Program-made: the position numbers and the translations under genes
Part shown: in pieces, positions 32,114 through 41,076 of the stretch
Position numbering within the stretch: the stretch's first letter is position 1
Layout: each line of letters opens with the position of its first letter
From: DATLFA01 sp035525225
GTDB lineage: Bacteria; Actinomycetota; Acidimicrobiia; Acidimicrobiales; WLNW01
Assembly (NCBI GenBank): GCA_035525225.1
Contig: DATLFA010000094.1
Coordinates: 1-64,000, forward strand
DNA length: 64,000 bases
Reading direction: 5' to 3'
Notes under the pieces: generated by a model
Databases searched by the model: none
Seen by the model: the letters and a program-made list of their open reading frames with translations, nothing else
Told to the model about the DNA's origin: nothing

Positions 32114-34147
32114 CTACGGCTTGGTTGTGGTCCCAGAAGGCCGAGTCGTGGTCGTGGTGGTGGTGGTGGTGGTGGTCGTCGTCGTCGTCGTGGGGGGCGG
32201 CGCTTTGCCGACCGTGAGTCGCACGGTCGTACCCTTGCGCACTTGCGTTCCCGGGGCCACGCTCTGGCTGATCACTTTGCCCGCCCTCACGTCGTCGGCC
32301 CCCACATTCGTCGTTTCGACGGACACCAGCAGTCCCCTGCCCGTCAACTGTGTGTTTGCTTCATCTTCGGCGAGGCCACGTACGTCGGGCATCTCGAATT
32401 TGGGGAAGCCATCGGACACGTACACGGTGACGCGGGCGCCCTCTTTGATCTTGCCCGCCGGAGGTTCGGTGCGTATCACGCGGTCCGCTTCGATCGTCTC
32501 GGACGCCTCGCGCACCTGGTCGACCTTCAACTTGAGGTTGGTGAGATTCGTGAGCACCTGATCGATCGGCTGGTTGACCACGTTGGGCATTGTGATCTCT
32601 TGGCCGCCGGTGGAGATACGGATCAAGACAGGCTTGCCCTTTTGCAGTTGGCGATCACTCGGCGGATCCTGCGAGATCACTATCCCTTCGGGCACATCGA
32701 TGCTCGTCTGCGACGCTCGCTGCACGCCGAAACCGAACTCTTTCAGCAACTTCTCTGCCTCGTCGGCGATGAGGCCGACTACGTACGGCGGGAACTCGCT
32801 GCCCGCACCCAAGCTGATCTGCAACACGATCGGGGTCGTGGGTTTGACGAACTTGCCCGCGGCCGGATTCTGTTCGAACACCAGGCCGGACGGTTTGTCA
32901 TCGCGTGCGACCGATACGACCTGCGGTGTCGGAAAGTTCCTTTCCAAGATCGCGGCGATCGCGTCGGCCTCGGTCATGTCGATGACGTTGGGCACCTCGA
33001 CATCGGCTACGGCCGGGGGCCCGTCGTCGTTGTTGAGCACCTTGACGAAGGCGAACACGAGGCCGGCGATCGACAACAACAAGAGCATCGTGACCGCGAC
33101 GACCATGCCGACGCGGTTCTCGGGTGGTGGCTCGTAGTAGTTCGTCGAGGGCACACTCGGCATCGCAGTCGTTTGTTGCGACTGCACGCCGGTGCCAGTA
33201 GCGGAATGCACCATGCCGACCGCTTGGGTGGGCGCGGTACCCGACGCAGCCGCGGCCGCGACCGCATTTGCCCGGCGCAATGAGTGCATGCCCTCGCGAT
33301 AGCGACGGAGGTCGGCGCGCAGGTCATCGGCGGTCGGGTATCGGTTGTCGGGATTCTTGGCCAACAACTTGAGCGTGATGGCTTCGAGTGACTCGGCGAT
33401 GTTGGCACCCAACGCGCGCGGCGACGGCGGCTGATCTTGCACATGCTTGATCGCAACCGCGAGCGGTGTGTCGCCCTTGAACGGAGGACGGCCCGCAACC
33501 ATCTCGAAGAGAACGGCGCCGAGCGAATAGAGATCGCTGCGGGCGTCGACGGATCGCCCTTGGGCTTGCTCGGGTGAGAAGTAGGTTGCCGTGCCCATCA
33601 CGGTGCCGGCGCGCGTGAGATCGGTGTTGGTGTCGCTCAGCACTGTCGCGATGCCGAAGTCGGCCACCTTGACTTGCCCGTCGCTGGTGATCAATACGTT
33701 GCCCGGCTTGACATCGCGATGGATGACACCACTGCGATGCGCTGCGCCGAGCGCGGCTGCGACATCGCCCGCGATCTCCGCGGCCCGATCGGCGTCGAGA
33801 ACACCCTGCGTGCGGATGAGGTCGGCCAAGCTGCGACCGTCGATGAACTCCATGACGATGAAGTACGTGTCGTCCTGCTGGCCCCAGTCGAAGATGCTCA
33901 CGATGTTGGGGTGGTTGAGGTTCGCGGCGGCTTGCGCCTCGCGCCGGAACCGTTGCACGAATGCGGTGTCGGCGGCGAGGTCGGGGAAAAGCACTTTGAT
34001 CGCCACCGGCCGATCGAGCAGGCGATCACGAGCGAGGAAGACGTCGGCCATCCCACCACGCGCCAGTCGTCGTTGGAGCTCGTACCGCCCGTTGAAGACG
34101 GTCGGTGAGACTTGCGACATAGGGTTCGTAGTGTATCTATCGGTCAT
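32114..34147 (-). CDS. pknB: PASTA-domain Ser/Thr protein kinase (PknB-like)
   Basis: The 677-residue protein has an N-terminal kinase domain: GGMADVFLARD, the ATP lysine in VAIKVLF, catalytic loop HRDVKPGNVL, DFGIA and the activation segment GTVMGTATYFSPEQAQG. A membrane helix follows at about 350-372 (MVVAVTMLLLLSIAGLVFAFV) and then four external PASTA domains (repeats of PNV.....A...L and G.V..Q.P..G). These sense muropeptides or lipid II and set cell-wall growth. The tail is 16 consecutive threonines followed by RPSG. It overlaps pbpA by 4 bases (ATGA), which supports ATG 34147. Confidence 0.95.
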   Translation of the reverse strand: MTDRYTTNPMSQVSPTVFNGRYELQRRLARGGMADVFLARDRLLDRPVAIKVLFPDLAADTAFVQRFRREAQAAANLNHPNIVSIFDWGQQDDTYFIVMEFIDGRSLADLIRTQGVLDADRAAEIAGDVAAALGAAHRSGVIHRDVKPGNVLITSDGQVKVADFGIATVLSDTNTDLTRAGTVMGTATYFSPEQAQGRSVDARSDLYSLGAVLFEMVAGRPPFKGDTPLAVAIKHVQDQPPSPRALGANIAESLEAITLKLLAKNPDNRYPTADDLRADLRRYREGMHSLRRANAVAAAAASGTAPTQAVGMVHSATGTGVQSQQTTAMPSVPSTNYYEPPPENRVGMVVAVTMLLLLSIAGLVFAFVKVLNNDDGPPAVADVEVPNVIDMTEADAIAAILERNFPTPQVVSVARDDKPSGLVFEQNPAAGKFVKPTTPIVLQISLGAGSEFPPYVVGLIADEAEKLLKEFGFGVQRASQTSIDVPEGIVISQDPPSDRQLQKGKPVLIRISTGGQEITMPNVVNQPIDQVLTNLTNLKLKVDQVREASETIEADRVIRTEPPAGKIKEGARVTVYVSDGFPKFEMPDVRGLAEDEANTQLTGRGLLVSVETTNVGADDVRAGKVISQSVAPGTQVRKGTTVRLTVGKAPPPTTTTTTTTTTTTTTTTRPSGTTTKP
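32145..32192. repeat. 16-codon threonine tract in the pknB tail
   Basis: On the minus strand 16 consecutive Thr codons form a low-complexity tract of ACC and ACG triplets, with a run of seven pure ACC triplets. Such tracts can change length by slippage and are also prone to read errors. The sequence after it keeps the frame here. Confidence 0.6.
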
Positions 34148-35691
34148 CGGAGGGCAGCCTCAATCACACTGCGAACGATCGGCGCAGCGACCCGACCTCC
34201 AGTTTGTTCGCTCGCACCTGGCTGTGCCTCGATGATCGCCGCGACCGCGATCGACGACGGCTGGCCCGGTAGGCCGGAAAAGCCGATGATCCAGGCGTGC
34301 GAACTCGGCTCAGGGGTGCCGAGCTGCGCAGTGCCAGTTTTTCCGCCAGTTTCGAGGCCGTCGACGAACATCGCCGTCGCGGTGCCCGCGTCGACGACTC
34401 CGCGCATCGCGTCGCGCAGGGTGGATGCAGTTTGGGAGGTCATCGCGCGACGCCACGCCGCCGGTTCGTAGCGCGAGACGAGATTGCCGTCGAGGTCACG
34501 GATCTCTTTCATGACGTGAGGTTTCATCATGACACCGTCGTTGGCGACTGCGGCCGCGACCATGGCCATTTGTAACGGTGTTGCAGCAACATCGTTCTGA
34601 CCGATCGACGACTGCGCCAGCGGGCCAGAACTTTCGGTGACATAGACTGGATCAGGACTTTCCGGGATTTCGATTCCGCGCGAAGCGTAATACGAACGCA
34701 ACGTTTGCAGACGCGCGCCGAACGATGTCGGGAACGTCGACGCGGCCGGAGCGGGCAGATCGATGGGTGGTTTGCTGTTGAAGCCGAACGCTTCGGCGGT
34801 GCGGATCATCCGATCGGGCCCGACGTCTTCGGTGCCCATGCGGGCGAAGGCCGAGTTGCACGAATCACGCAGAATCTGGAACAGCGAGCCGCCACAGGTC
34901 TGCCGGTTGAAATTCGAGATGGCGAACTCGTCGCGCACGTTGGGGGGTGTGTACCCAGTCGCCGCCGGATACACGGGTGCTTCTGGCGTGACAACGCCGG
35001 CGTCGAGACCGGCGGCCGCAGTGACGACTTTGAACGTCGAGCCCGGAAAGAAGATCTCGCGATAGCTGCGCGCGAGGAGAGGCTTCTGCGGGTCGGCGTT
35101 GAGCAAAATGCTGACCGCTTCGGCGTTTTGTGTCGATAGATCCGCCAAGAAGGTCGGATCGTATGCCGGATTGCTGTACATCGCGAGGATCTCGCCGGTG
35201 CGCGGATCGATCGCGACCACCGATCCTCGCTGATCGCCCAGCGCCTCGACCGCCGCGAGTTGCACCTTACTGTTGACACTGAGGACCACGTTGGCCGTCG
35301 TGTCACGGTCAACGAAGAGATCGGTGAAAGACCGGTAACGCTGCTTCAGCGTTTGTCCCGAGAGCTGGTCGTTGTAGGTCTGCTCGACGCCGGCCGAGCC
35401 GAGCACCGACGAGAAATGCCCGGTTATGTGCGCGAACTTCCACGACTGCGGATACTCGCGGCGGTAGGTCCGCTTGCCTTCGTCGGTCGGAAGCGACTGC
35501 GCCAGCAACATGCCATCGGAGGTGATGATCGCGCCGCGCGGTTTGCCGAAGTCGCGCAAGATGTCGCGCGTATTGTTGACATCGTCGTTGAGACGTTGCG
35601 CGCCGAAGACCTGGATGCGATTGAGCTGCACGAACAAGACCGTGTAGAGCAACATGATGGCGAGCCCTAGTCGGCGAATCTGGCGGTTCAT
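34144..35691 (-). CDS. pbpA: penicillin-binding protein PbpA (class B transpeptidase)
   Basis: The 515-residue protein has one membrane helix near the start, then the short PBP dimerisation-type region and a transpeptidase domain with all three motifs: STFK (218-221, nucleophilic Ser), SCN (277-279) and KTG (451-453). It cross-links peptidoglycan; its Mycobacterium homologue acts in septal or polar growth. The ATG at 35691 overlaps the rodA stop (ATGA); the longer open frame upstream lies inside rodA and is rejected. It overlaps pknB by 4 bases. Confidence 0.95.
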   Translation of the reverse strand: MNRQIRRLGLAIMLLYTVLFVQLNRIQVFGAQRLNDDVNNTRDILRDFGKPRGAIITSDGMLLAQSLPTDEGKRTYRREYPQSWKFAHITGHFSSVLGSAGVEQTYNDQLSGQTLKQRYRSFTDLFVDRDTTANVVLSVNSKVQLAAVEALGDQRGSVVAIDPRTGEILAMYSNPAYDPTFLADLSTQNAEAVSILLNADPQKPLLARSYREIFFPGSTFKVVTAAAGLDAGVVTPEAPVYPAATGYTPPNVRDEFAISNFNRQTCGGSLFQILRDSCNSAFARMGTEDVGPDRMIRTAEAFGFNSKPPIDLPAPAASTFPTSFGARLQTLRSYYASRGIEIPESPDPVYVTESSGPLAQSSIGQNDVAATPLQMAMVAAAVANDGVMMKPHVMKEIRDLDGNLVSRYEPAAWRRAMTSQTASTLRDAMRGVVDAGTATAMFVDGLETGGKTGTAQLGTPEPSSHAWIIGFSGLPGQPSSIAVAAIIEAQPGASEQTGGRVAAPIVRSVIEAALR

Positions 35692-37040
35692 CCTGCGACC
35701 TCGCCGATCGCCACCGGGTCGGCCGTGCGCACGCGCCGACGGCGGGGGGTGCGCCCACGCGGCGACGGCGACGACTCGTCGGAGATTCGCACCAAGAGTG
35801 CCAGCAACACATAGTTCGCGAGCAGCGATGAACCGCCATACGACACGAACGGCAACGTGATGCCGGTCAGGGGCACGACACGCGTGATGCCGCCGATGAT
35901 GATGAACGCCTGAAAGCCGATGAGCGCGGTGAGGCCCGTCGCCAACATCTTTTCGAACGGATGGCGAGCGCGTACGGCGATGCGCAGGCCCGACGCCACG
36001 ATGAGAAGGAACGCAATGAGGACGGCCGCCGAGCCGGCGAGACCGAGTTCTTCGCCGATCGCGGCGAAGATGAAGTCGGTTTCGACCCGCGGCACTTTGT
36101 AGGGCCGCCCTAGGCCGAGACCGGTGCCCGTCAAACCACCTTCGGCCATCGCGAACGACCCTTCGATGATCTGAAAGCCTCTGCCCTTCGGATCCTGCCA
36201 CGGGTCGACCCATGCCTCGACGCGCGCCTGTACGTGGTCGAACCTCTGATAGCTGATGTACGCACCACCGGTGAACAACAGCAAACCGATCAACAGGTAG
36301 GACGCGCGCTCGGTGGCGATCCACACCATCGTGACGAAAACCGCGAAGAACAGCAGCGACGAGCCGAGATCGCGCTCCAAGACGAGCACGATCAACGAGA
36401 CGGCCCACGCGAGACCGACGGGGCCGAGGTGTTTCGGTTCGGGCAGATGCAGCGGCCCCAACTTGAAGCTGCCCATGCGCAGCACTTCTCGGTGCTCGAC
36501 GAGGTAGGACGCGAAGAAGATGGCCAGCGCGATCTTCGCGATCTCACCTGGCTGAAAGCTCAGGCCGGCGAAGCGGATCCAGATGCGGGCACCGCTCACT
36601 TCGACACCGAGCTTGGGCGTCAGCGGTAACAACAGCAGGCCGACGCCGATCGCCATGAAGATGTAGCGATAGCGGTCGAGCACGCGCACGCGGCGCAGCA
36701 CGAACAGCGTGGTGATGTACGCCGTCACGCCGAGCAGCGTCCAGGTGGCCTGAAGCCCCGGAAGGTCTTTTGCTCCCCTGACATCGTTGGCGACACGCAC
36801 GATGAACACGTAGCCCAAACCGTTCAACAACACGGCGAGGGGCAAGAGCAGCGGGTCCGCATTGGGTGCCAGACGACGGGTGGCGAAATGCGCGCCGATG
36901 AACAAGGCGAGCACGACACCGAAAAACGGGCCGATATTGGCCGGCACCGACGCCTCGCTGCCCATGCTCACCAAGGCATAGGCCGCGACCGTGATGAGCG
37001 CGGCCAAAACGACCAATCCGAGCTCGACGCGTCGCTTCAT
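35688..37040 (-). CDS. rodA: FtsW/RodA/SpoVE family glycosyltransferase
   Basis: The 450-residue protein has twelve or so membrane helices and SEDS-family motifs: PLTPKLGVEVSGARIWIRFAGLSFQPGEIAKI, LEKDLGSSLLFF-type sequence (VLERDLGSSLLFFAVF) and late GGITRVVPLTGITLPFVSYGGSSLLANYVLLALL. SEDS proteins polymerise glycan strands with a class B PBP, here the adjacent pbpA. The basic tail after the last helix may be a regulatory site. It overlaps both neighbours by 4 bases, so the order phosphatase-rodA-pbpA-pknB is one translationally coupled unit. Confidence 0.95.
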   Translation of the reverse strand: MKRRVELGLVVLAALITVAAYALVSMGSEASVPANIGPFFGVVLALFIGAHFATRRLAPNADPLLLPLAVLLNGLGYVFIVRVANDVRGAKDLPGLQATWTLLGVTAYITTLFVLRRVRVLDRYRYIFMAIGVGLLLLPLTPKLGVEVSGARIWIRFAGLSFQPGEIAKIALAIFFASYLVEHREVLRMGSFKLGPLHLPEPKHLGPVGLAWAVSLIVLVLERDLGSSLLFFAVFVTMVWIATERASYLLIGLLLFTGGAYISYQRFDHVQARVEAWVDPWQDPKGRGFQIIEGSFAMAEGGLTGTGLGLGRPYKVPRVETDFIFAAIGEELGLAGSAAVLIAFLLIVASGLRIAVRARHPFEKMLATGLTALIGFQAFIIIGGITRVVPLTGITLPFVSYGGSSLLANYVLLALLVRISDESSPSPRGRTPRRRRVRTADPVAIGEVAG

Positions 37041-38329
37041 CGCGAGCTGTCGGCAACTGCGGTCGAGGCCGTGGGCACTGTCGTGGTGGTAGTGGTGGTC
37101 GACACGCCGCTGGTCTCGTTCAACGCTGCCTGCCGTGAGATCTCCTGGCGCAGGTTGGACAAGTAGCGCCGGCCGGCGGCGAGCGAACTCACGTCATGGC
37201 CCCGTTCGAGCGTCGGCACCAACGCGTCGGGGATCTGGGAGCGGTTCAAGTCGGCTGCTACTTCGGCTTCGGTGGGGTCGATCCAGAGCAGCCCGCCCGG
37301 GCGACCGCGATAGATGGCGACCTGATCCGCGTCGTTGAAAGCCACGTAGTAGGTGCGTCCCCCGATCCAATAGACCGCGCCGGCTGCGACGAGGAGCACG
37401 AGCACCACAGCGAAAAGGAACAGCACCGTCCGGACCGTGAAGATCGGCGGGCGCGGCTCCCGTACTTCCTGGCTGGCATGAGCAGCGGGCTCGGCGACGG
37501 CGGCGCGCACTGTGGTTCCGTCGACCGTCTGGTGGTCCATCGCGGTCTCGAATCCGGCCATGTCCGGGACCCGCTGTTTCGTGGCCGACACCGCGAGCCC
37601 GTCGGCCCGTTCGTCGCCCAAGATGTCCACGACCACCACGGTGATGTTGTCGCGACCACCATTGTCGTTCGCCAGACGGACGAGCTCGTTCGCGGCCTCT
37701 TGCGGTTCGGCCAGTCGCCGCAGGACCGCCGCGATCTGATCGTCGGTGAGCTCGTTGCTCAATCCGTCGCTACACAGCACGAAGCGATCACCGGCGAAGG
37801 GCAGGACTTCCCAGGCGTCGACCGTCACCTCGGAGCCGATGCCGAGCGCGCGGGTCAACACGTTTCGCTGTGGGTGGCGATCGGCCTGGCTGGCAGTGAG
37901 AGTGCCGTCGCGGACCAATTGCGCGACGAGGCTGTGATCTTCGGTGAGTTGCTCGAACTCGTCGCCGGCGTGGACGTAGATCCTCGAGTCACCGACGTTG
38001 GCGATCGCGAGGCGCTCTTGTTCGCCACTGACAACGAGGGCCAGCGCGCACAAGGTCGTGCCCATGCCGCTGAGCGCAGGCTCGGCTTCGGCCCGCGCCA
38101 TGATCGCCGTGTTCATCGCGTGGACCGCCTCGATGAGATCGCGCGTCGAGACGATGGCCTGTTGCTCTTCGAGCACCTCGACCGCGATCTCGGCGGCGAG
38201 CTCGCCCGCGGTGTGACCACCCATACCGTCGGCCACTGCGTAGAGGCCGAACCGCGCGACCAGGCTGTCCTGGTTGATATGGCGCACGCGCCCGACATCG
38301 GTCGCTGCCCCCCAGGCGAACGACGTCAT
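37037..38329 (-). CDS. pstP: PP2C-family Ser/Thr phosphatase (PstP-like)
   Basis: The 430-residue protein has an N-terminal PP2C domain: ATDVGRVRHINQDSLVA, the metal-binding VADGMGGH, GTTLCALAL, NVGDSRIYVH, VLCSDGLSNELTD and GGRDNITVVVVD. A membrane helix follows near residue 305 (TVLFLFAVVLVLLVAAGAVYW) and an external domain of about 90 residues ending in a Thr-rich tail. It reverses PknB-type phosphorylation. ATG 38329 overlaps the fhaB stop, which sets the start. Confidence 0.94.
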   Translation of the reverse strand: MTSFAWGAATDVGRVRHINQDSLVARFGLYAVADGMGGHTAGELAAEIAVEVLEEQQAIVSTRDLIEAVHAMNTAIMARAEAEPALSGMGTTLCALALVVSGEQERLAIANVGDSRIYVHAGDEFEQLTEDHSLVAQLVRDGTLTASQADRHPQRNVLTRALGIGSEVTVDAWEVLPFAGDRFVLCSDGLSNELTDDQIAAVLRRLAEPQEAANELVRLANDNGGRDNITVVVVDILGDERADGLAVSATKQRVPDMAGFETAMDHQTVDGTTVRAAVAEPAAHASQEVREPRPPIFTVRTVLFLFAVVLVLLVAAGAVYWIGGRTYYVAFNDADQVAIYRGRPGGLLWIDPTEAEVAADLNRSQIPDALVPTLERGHDVSSLAAGRRYLSNLRQEISRQAALNETSGVSTTTTTTTVPTASTAVADSSR

Positions 38330-38790
38330 TGCAGTTCCATCACGAAGTTGCCGATGCGAACGTGGTCGCCCTTCCTCAGCAGCGCCGGGCTCGTGACCTT
38401 GTCGTCGTTGATGAAGGTGCCGTTGGTCGAACCGAGATCTTCGAGAAAGCATTGATCGTCACTGCGAAACATGCGCGCATGCAGTTGCGACACGAAGCGA
38501 TCGTCGAGCGCGATGTGACAACCGGCGGCGCGCCCGACGGTGAGCTCGTCGAGCAACTCGTACGAGCGGCCGCGCTGTTCTTCGGGGGCGACGACGACGA
38601 GATGCGAACGCGCTGGCTCTTTCGCGGGTGCCACGGGAGCGGGGGCCGGCACTGCGGGCGCGGGGTTTGCGGCAACGGCCGGCTTCGGTTCTTTGAGCTC
38701 GGCCCATACCGCCCGCAACACGCGCAGGAAGAACAGGTACAGCACGATCAAGAGGCACACCTTGAAAACGTTCAGCAGCTGTTCGGACAC
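38326..38790 (-). CDS. fhaB: FHA-domain protein FhaB (FipA-like)
   Basis: The 154-residue protein has a membrane helix at the N-terminus (LLNVFKVCLLIVLYLFFLRVL), a Pro/Ala linker and one FHA domain: VGRAAGCHIALDDRFVSQLHARMF and LGSTNGTFIND, with the Arg, Ser and Asn that bind phosphothreonine. In Mycobacterium FipA links PknA/B signalling to division. The start is a GTG at 38790, directly next to the fhaA stop. Confidence 0.93.
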   Translation of the reverse strand: MSEQLLNVFKVCLLIVLYLFFLRVLRAVWAELKEPKPAVAANPAPAVPAPAPVAPAKEPARSHLVVVAPEEQRGRSYELLDELTVGRAAGCHIALDDRFVSQLHARMFRSDDQCFLEDLGSTNGTFINDDKVTSPALLRKGDHVRIGNFVMELQ

Positions 38791-39453
38791 TCAGGACGCC
38801 TCGAATGTGATCTTCGCCGCGCCGCCGAATGTGATGACGTCACCGTCGGCTAGCTCGTGCTGTGTGATCCGCACACCGTTGACGAACGTGCCGTTGGTCG
38901 AACCGAGGTCGCTGAGCACGAACCCTGCGCCGTCGGGACGAACCTCTGCGTGCTTGCGGCTCACATTCGTGTCGGCCAGGGTGATCGTGCACTCGGGCAG
39001 CCGGCCGATCGTGAGCACGAACTCACCGAGCACGACCCGCTGGCCTGTCGGCAGCACCAACGCGCCGACCGTGCCCGCGCCTTCACCCTCGGCCAGACGA
39101 CCGCTCACGCGGAACTGGCCCGTGTGCAGCAACTCGTCGGGTTGCATGTCGAAGGTGATCGGCCCGAGGAAGCCATAGCCCTCGTCGCGGGCGTGCTCGC
39201 GCGCCGCGTTCGAGAGCTCGCGGATGAGCGACTCACGGATGGCCGCCATCTGCTCGTGGTCCTCCGAGGACAGGCGCAAGGTGAACGCGTTCGGCGCGAC
39301 CGTGCGACCGTTGACCCCGATCGAGCGGCGATCGTCCATCTCGCGCACCAGGCGGCGGCCTATCTCGACGGGCCTCACCCCCGACTTGAACACGCGGGCA
39401 AAAGTGCCCTCGACCATCTGCTCGAGGCGGCGCTCGATCCCACGAAGTCCCAC
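38791..39453 (-). CDS. fhaA: FHA-domain protein FhaA with DUF3662 N-terminus
   Basis: The product (220 residues from GTG 39453) has a DUF3662 N-terminal domain (VGLRGIERRLEQMVEGTFARVFKSG, then RPVEIGRRLVREMDD) and a C-terminal FHA domain (LTIGRLPECTITLADTNVSRKHAEVRP, LGSTNGTFVNGVRI). FhaA binds the phosphorylated MviN/MurJ and PknB in Mycobacterium. The start is chosen because family members begin at this GLR position; an ATG lies 4 codons further upstream, and neither has a ribosome-binding site. It is the first gene of the fhaA-fhaB-pstP-rodA-pbpA-pknB operon. Confidence 0.9.
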   Translation of the reverse strand: MGLRGIERRLEQMVEGTFARVFKSGVRPVEIGRRLVREMDDRRSIGVNGRTVAPNAFTLRLSSEDHEQMAAIRESLIRELSNAAREHARDEGYGFLGPITFDMQPDELLHTGQFRVSGRLAEGEGAGTVGALVLPTGQRVVLGEFVLTIGRLPECTITLADTNVSRKHAEVRPDGAGFVLSDLGSTNGTFVNGVRITQHELADGDVITFGGAAKITFEAS

Positions 39454-39577
39454 GCGGGACCACATTAGCGGCGCCCGGTGGGCCGCCGATCCCACCCCAG
39501 CCCCGGTTTTCACGCGGTGATACTCGTGGCGTCGACCCCGCCGCCAGGCGCTAGCCTGCGCACTCGCTGTAAGTCAC

Positions 39578-39661
39578 GCGCGAGTGGCGGAAATGGCAGA
39601 CGCACAGGCTTCAGGTGCCTGCGCCCGCAAGGGTGTGGGGGTTCAAGTCCCCCCTCGCGCA
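39578..39661 (+). tRNA. tRNA-Leu (anticodon CAG)
   Basis: The sequence folds into a tRNA with acceptor stem GCGCGAG / CTCGCGC, discriminator A at 39661, an anticodon stem CAGGC / GCCTG with loop TTCAGGT (anticodon CAG at 39612-39614), a long variable arm typical of class II tRNAs, and the T-loop GTTCAAGTC. CCA is not encoded. It reads CUG. A leucine tRNA in this place next to fhaA also occurs in Mycobacterium. Confidence 0.93.
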
Positions 39662-39711
39662 CTTCTCTCGGATTCAGGGCGGCCGGTTGCGCTGGCAGAC
39701 AACTCGGCAGT

Positions 39712-40011
39712 TCAGTTGAGGCCGAGAACCGTCATGAGCGCTTCGTCAACGGCCCACATCTCGTCGGCGGCCAGACGCCCGACACGCTTGCCGAGTCGTC
39801 GCACGTCAACCGCGCCCACCTGCTCAACCAGTACTCGGGTGTCGCCACCCGCGACGGTCACCTCCGGACGGAACGACGCCGCCCGCGCACTCGTCGACGT
39901 CGGAGCGACGAGCACCACCGACCGCGGGGGCAGTTCGTCCGCCTGGACGATCACGCCGTAACGCTCACCCCTGCTGATCGTGACCCACGCCCTTCGGAAC
40001 GTGATACTCAA
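39712..40011 (-). CDS. MazF/PemK-like toxin without a visible antitoxin
   Basis: The product (up to 99 residues) matches the PemK/MazF fold in its second part: RYGVIVQADELPPRSVVLVAPTST, then VTVAGGDTRVLVEQVGAVDVRRLGKRVGRLAADEMWAVDEAL. MazF enzymes are sequence-specific mRNA endonucleases. The N-terminal segment (ISRGER) is short compared with the family (RGEVYWA...), and the start is unclear (TTG at 40011 or a GTG further in). No antitoxin-like ORF is seen in the 100 bases upstream or right after it, so it is either an orphan, degenerate, or has a very short antitoxin. Confidence 0.55.
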   Translation of the reverse strand: MSITFRRAWVTISRGERYGVIVQADELPPRSVVLVAPTSTSARAASFRPEVTVAGGDTRVLVEQVGAVDVRRLGKRVGRLAADEMWAVDEALMTVLGLN

Positions 40012-40117
40012 ATCAACGGGCGCTCGAAACGTATGCCAACGACCACTGACCCCTACTAGATGTGCGGTGACTGAGTTGGCGGGGCATTAGCCTCACGAAC
40101 CTCACAAGGGGGAACGA

Positions 40118-41053
40118 GTGGCCGCAGCACCCGAACAGGGCAGTCCACCGCCGGGACCGCCGCCGTGGATCAACGACACGATCCAGCAGCGGATCGAGTG
40201 GCATGATGGCGACATCGTGGTGTCGGTGCCGCCCAAGAGCGGCACGACCTGGACGATGAACATCGTCCACCAACTCCGATCCGGTGGCGACTCCGCGTTC
40301 GCCGACGTCTACGCCGAGGTGCCGTGGCTCGAGTTCGTTCCCGGTCCGAGCCGCATCCTCGACGACCTCGTCGCCGCGTTCGACGCAATGCCCCGCGACA
40401 GGCGCCGCGCCTTCAAGAGCCACGCCGCGCCACCCACCCTGCCCTATCAACGGTCGGGATCGGGCGTCGATGTGCGATACGTCGTCATCGCCCGCAACCC
40501 CGACGAGGCGCTCGCCTCGTTTCGCCCGTTCATCGCCGCGCACTCCGACGCGTGGTTCGACCTGTGGGAGCTCCCGCGGGAAGGTCTCGTCGGACAAGAC
40601 GTCGAGACCTTCTTTGCCGGCGTAGGGAGCCAAGGCATCGTGCCGATGATCTTCGGGTTCCTTGCCGCGTGGTGGCCCCTACGTCACGAGCCCAACGTCA
40701 TGCTGTTGCACTACGCGGATATGAAGCGTGACCACGAAGGATCCGTCCGCCGTATCGCAGAGTTCCTCGGCTTCGACGTGCTCGACGAACAGTGGCCCGC
40801 GATCCTCGAGTACACCTCGTTCTCGTGGATGAAAGCGCACGAGGACAAGTTCGAGCTTCGCACCGTTGGCGAGATCCCGATCCTCGATCCCGGCGCGATG
40901 ATCCGCAAGGGTCAGGTCGGGGCGAGCGCCGACGACGGGATCACCTCTCAGATCTCCGAAGCCACGGCCGCCATCGGCCGAACGATCCTCACCGATCCGC
41001 AGGCATTCGATTGGTGCTACTACGGAGGGCCCGAAGCGACCACGGCGCGCTGA
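40118..41053 (+). CDS. PAPS-dependent sulfotransferase domain protein
   Basis: The 311-residue protein has the sulfotransferase P-loop-like PKSGTTWTMNIVHQL near residues 37-51, the 3'-phosphate-binding region VRYVVIARNPDEALASF (about 116-132), and the late RKGQVG of the RKGxxGDW motif near 265. It would move sulfate from PAPS to an alcohol or amine substrate that is unknown. The start is a GTG with GGGGGAAC before it. It stands alone, followed by a convergent broken gene. Confidence 0.88.
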   Translation: MAAAPEQGSPPPGPPPWINDTIQQRIEWHDGDIVVSVPPKSGTTWTMNIVHQLRSGGDSAFADVYAEVPWLEFVPGPSRILDDLVAAFDAMPRDRRRAFKSHAAPPTLPYQRSGSGVDVRYVVIARNPDEALASFRPFIAAHSDAWFDLWELPREGLVGQDVETFFAGVGSQGIVPMIFGFLAAWWPLRHEPNVMLLHYADMKRDHEGSVRRIAEFLGFDVLDEQWPAILEYTSFSWMKAHEDKFELRTVGEIPILDPGAMIRKGQVGASADDGITSQISEATAAIGRTILTDPQAFDWCYYGGPEATTAR

Positions 41054-41076
41054 ACGCGCCGCGTGACGCGGCGAGG

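Noticed and set aside
34144..36408. A 754-residue reading of pbpA
   Set aside because: The first 239 codons run antiframe through rodA and have no family character. The ATGA overlap at 35691 gives a normal PbpA.
37037..39513. A second protein kinase gene (pknA) expected beside pknB
   Set aside because: All frames in the island are accounted for by phosphatase and FHA genes. No second kinase motif is present.
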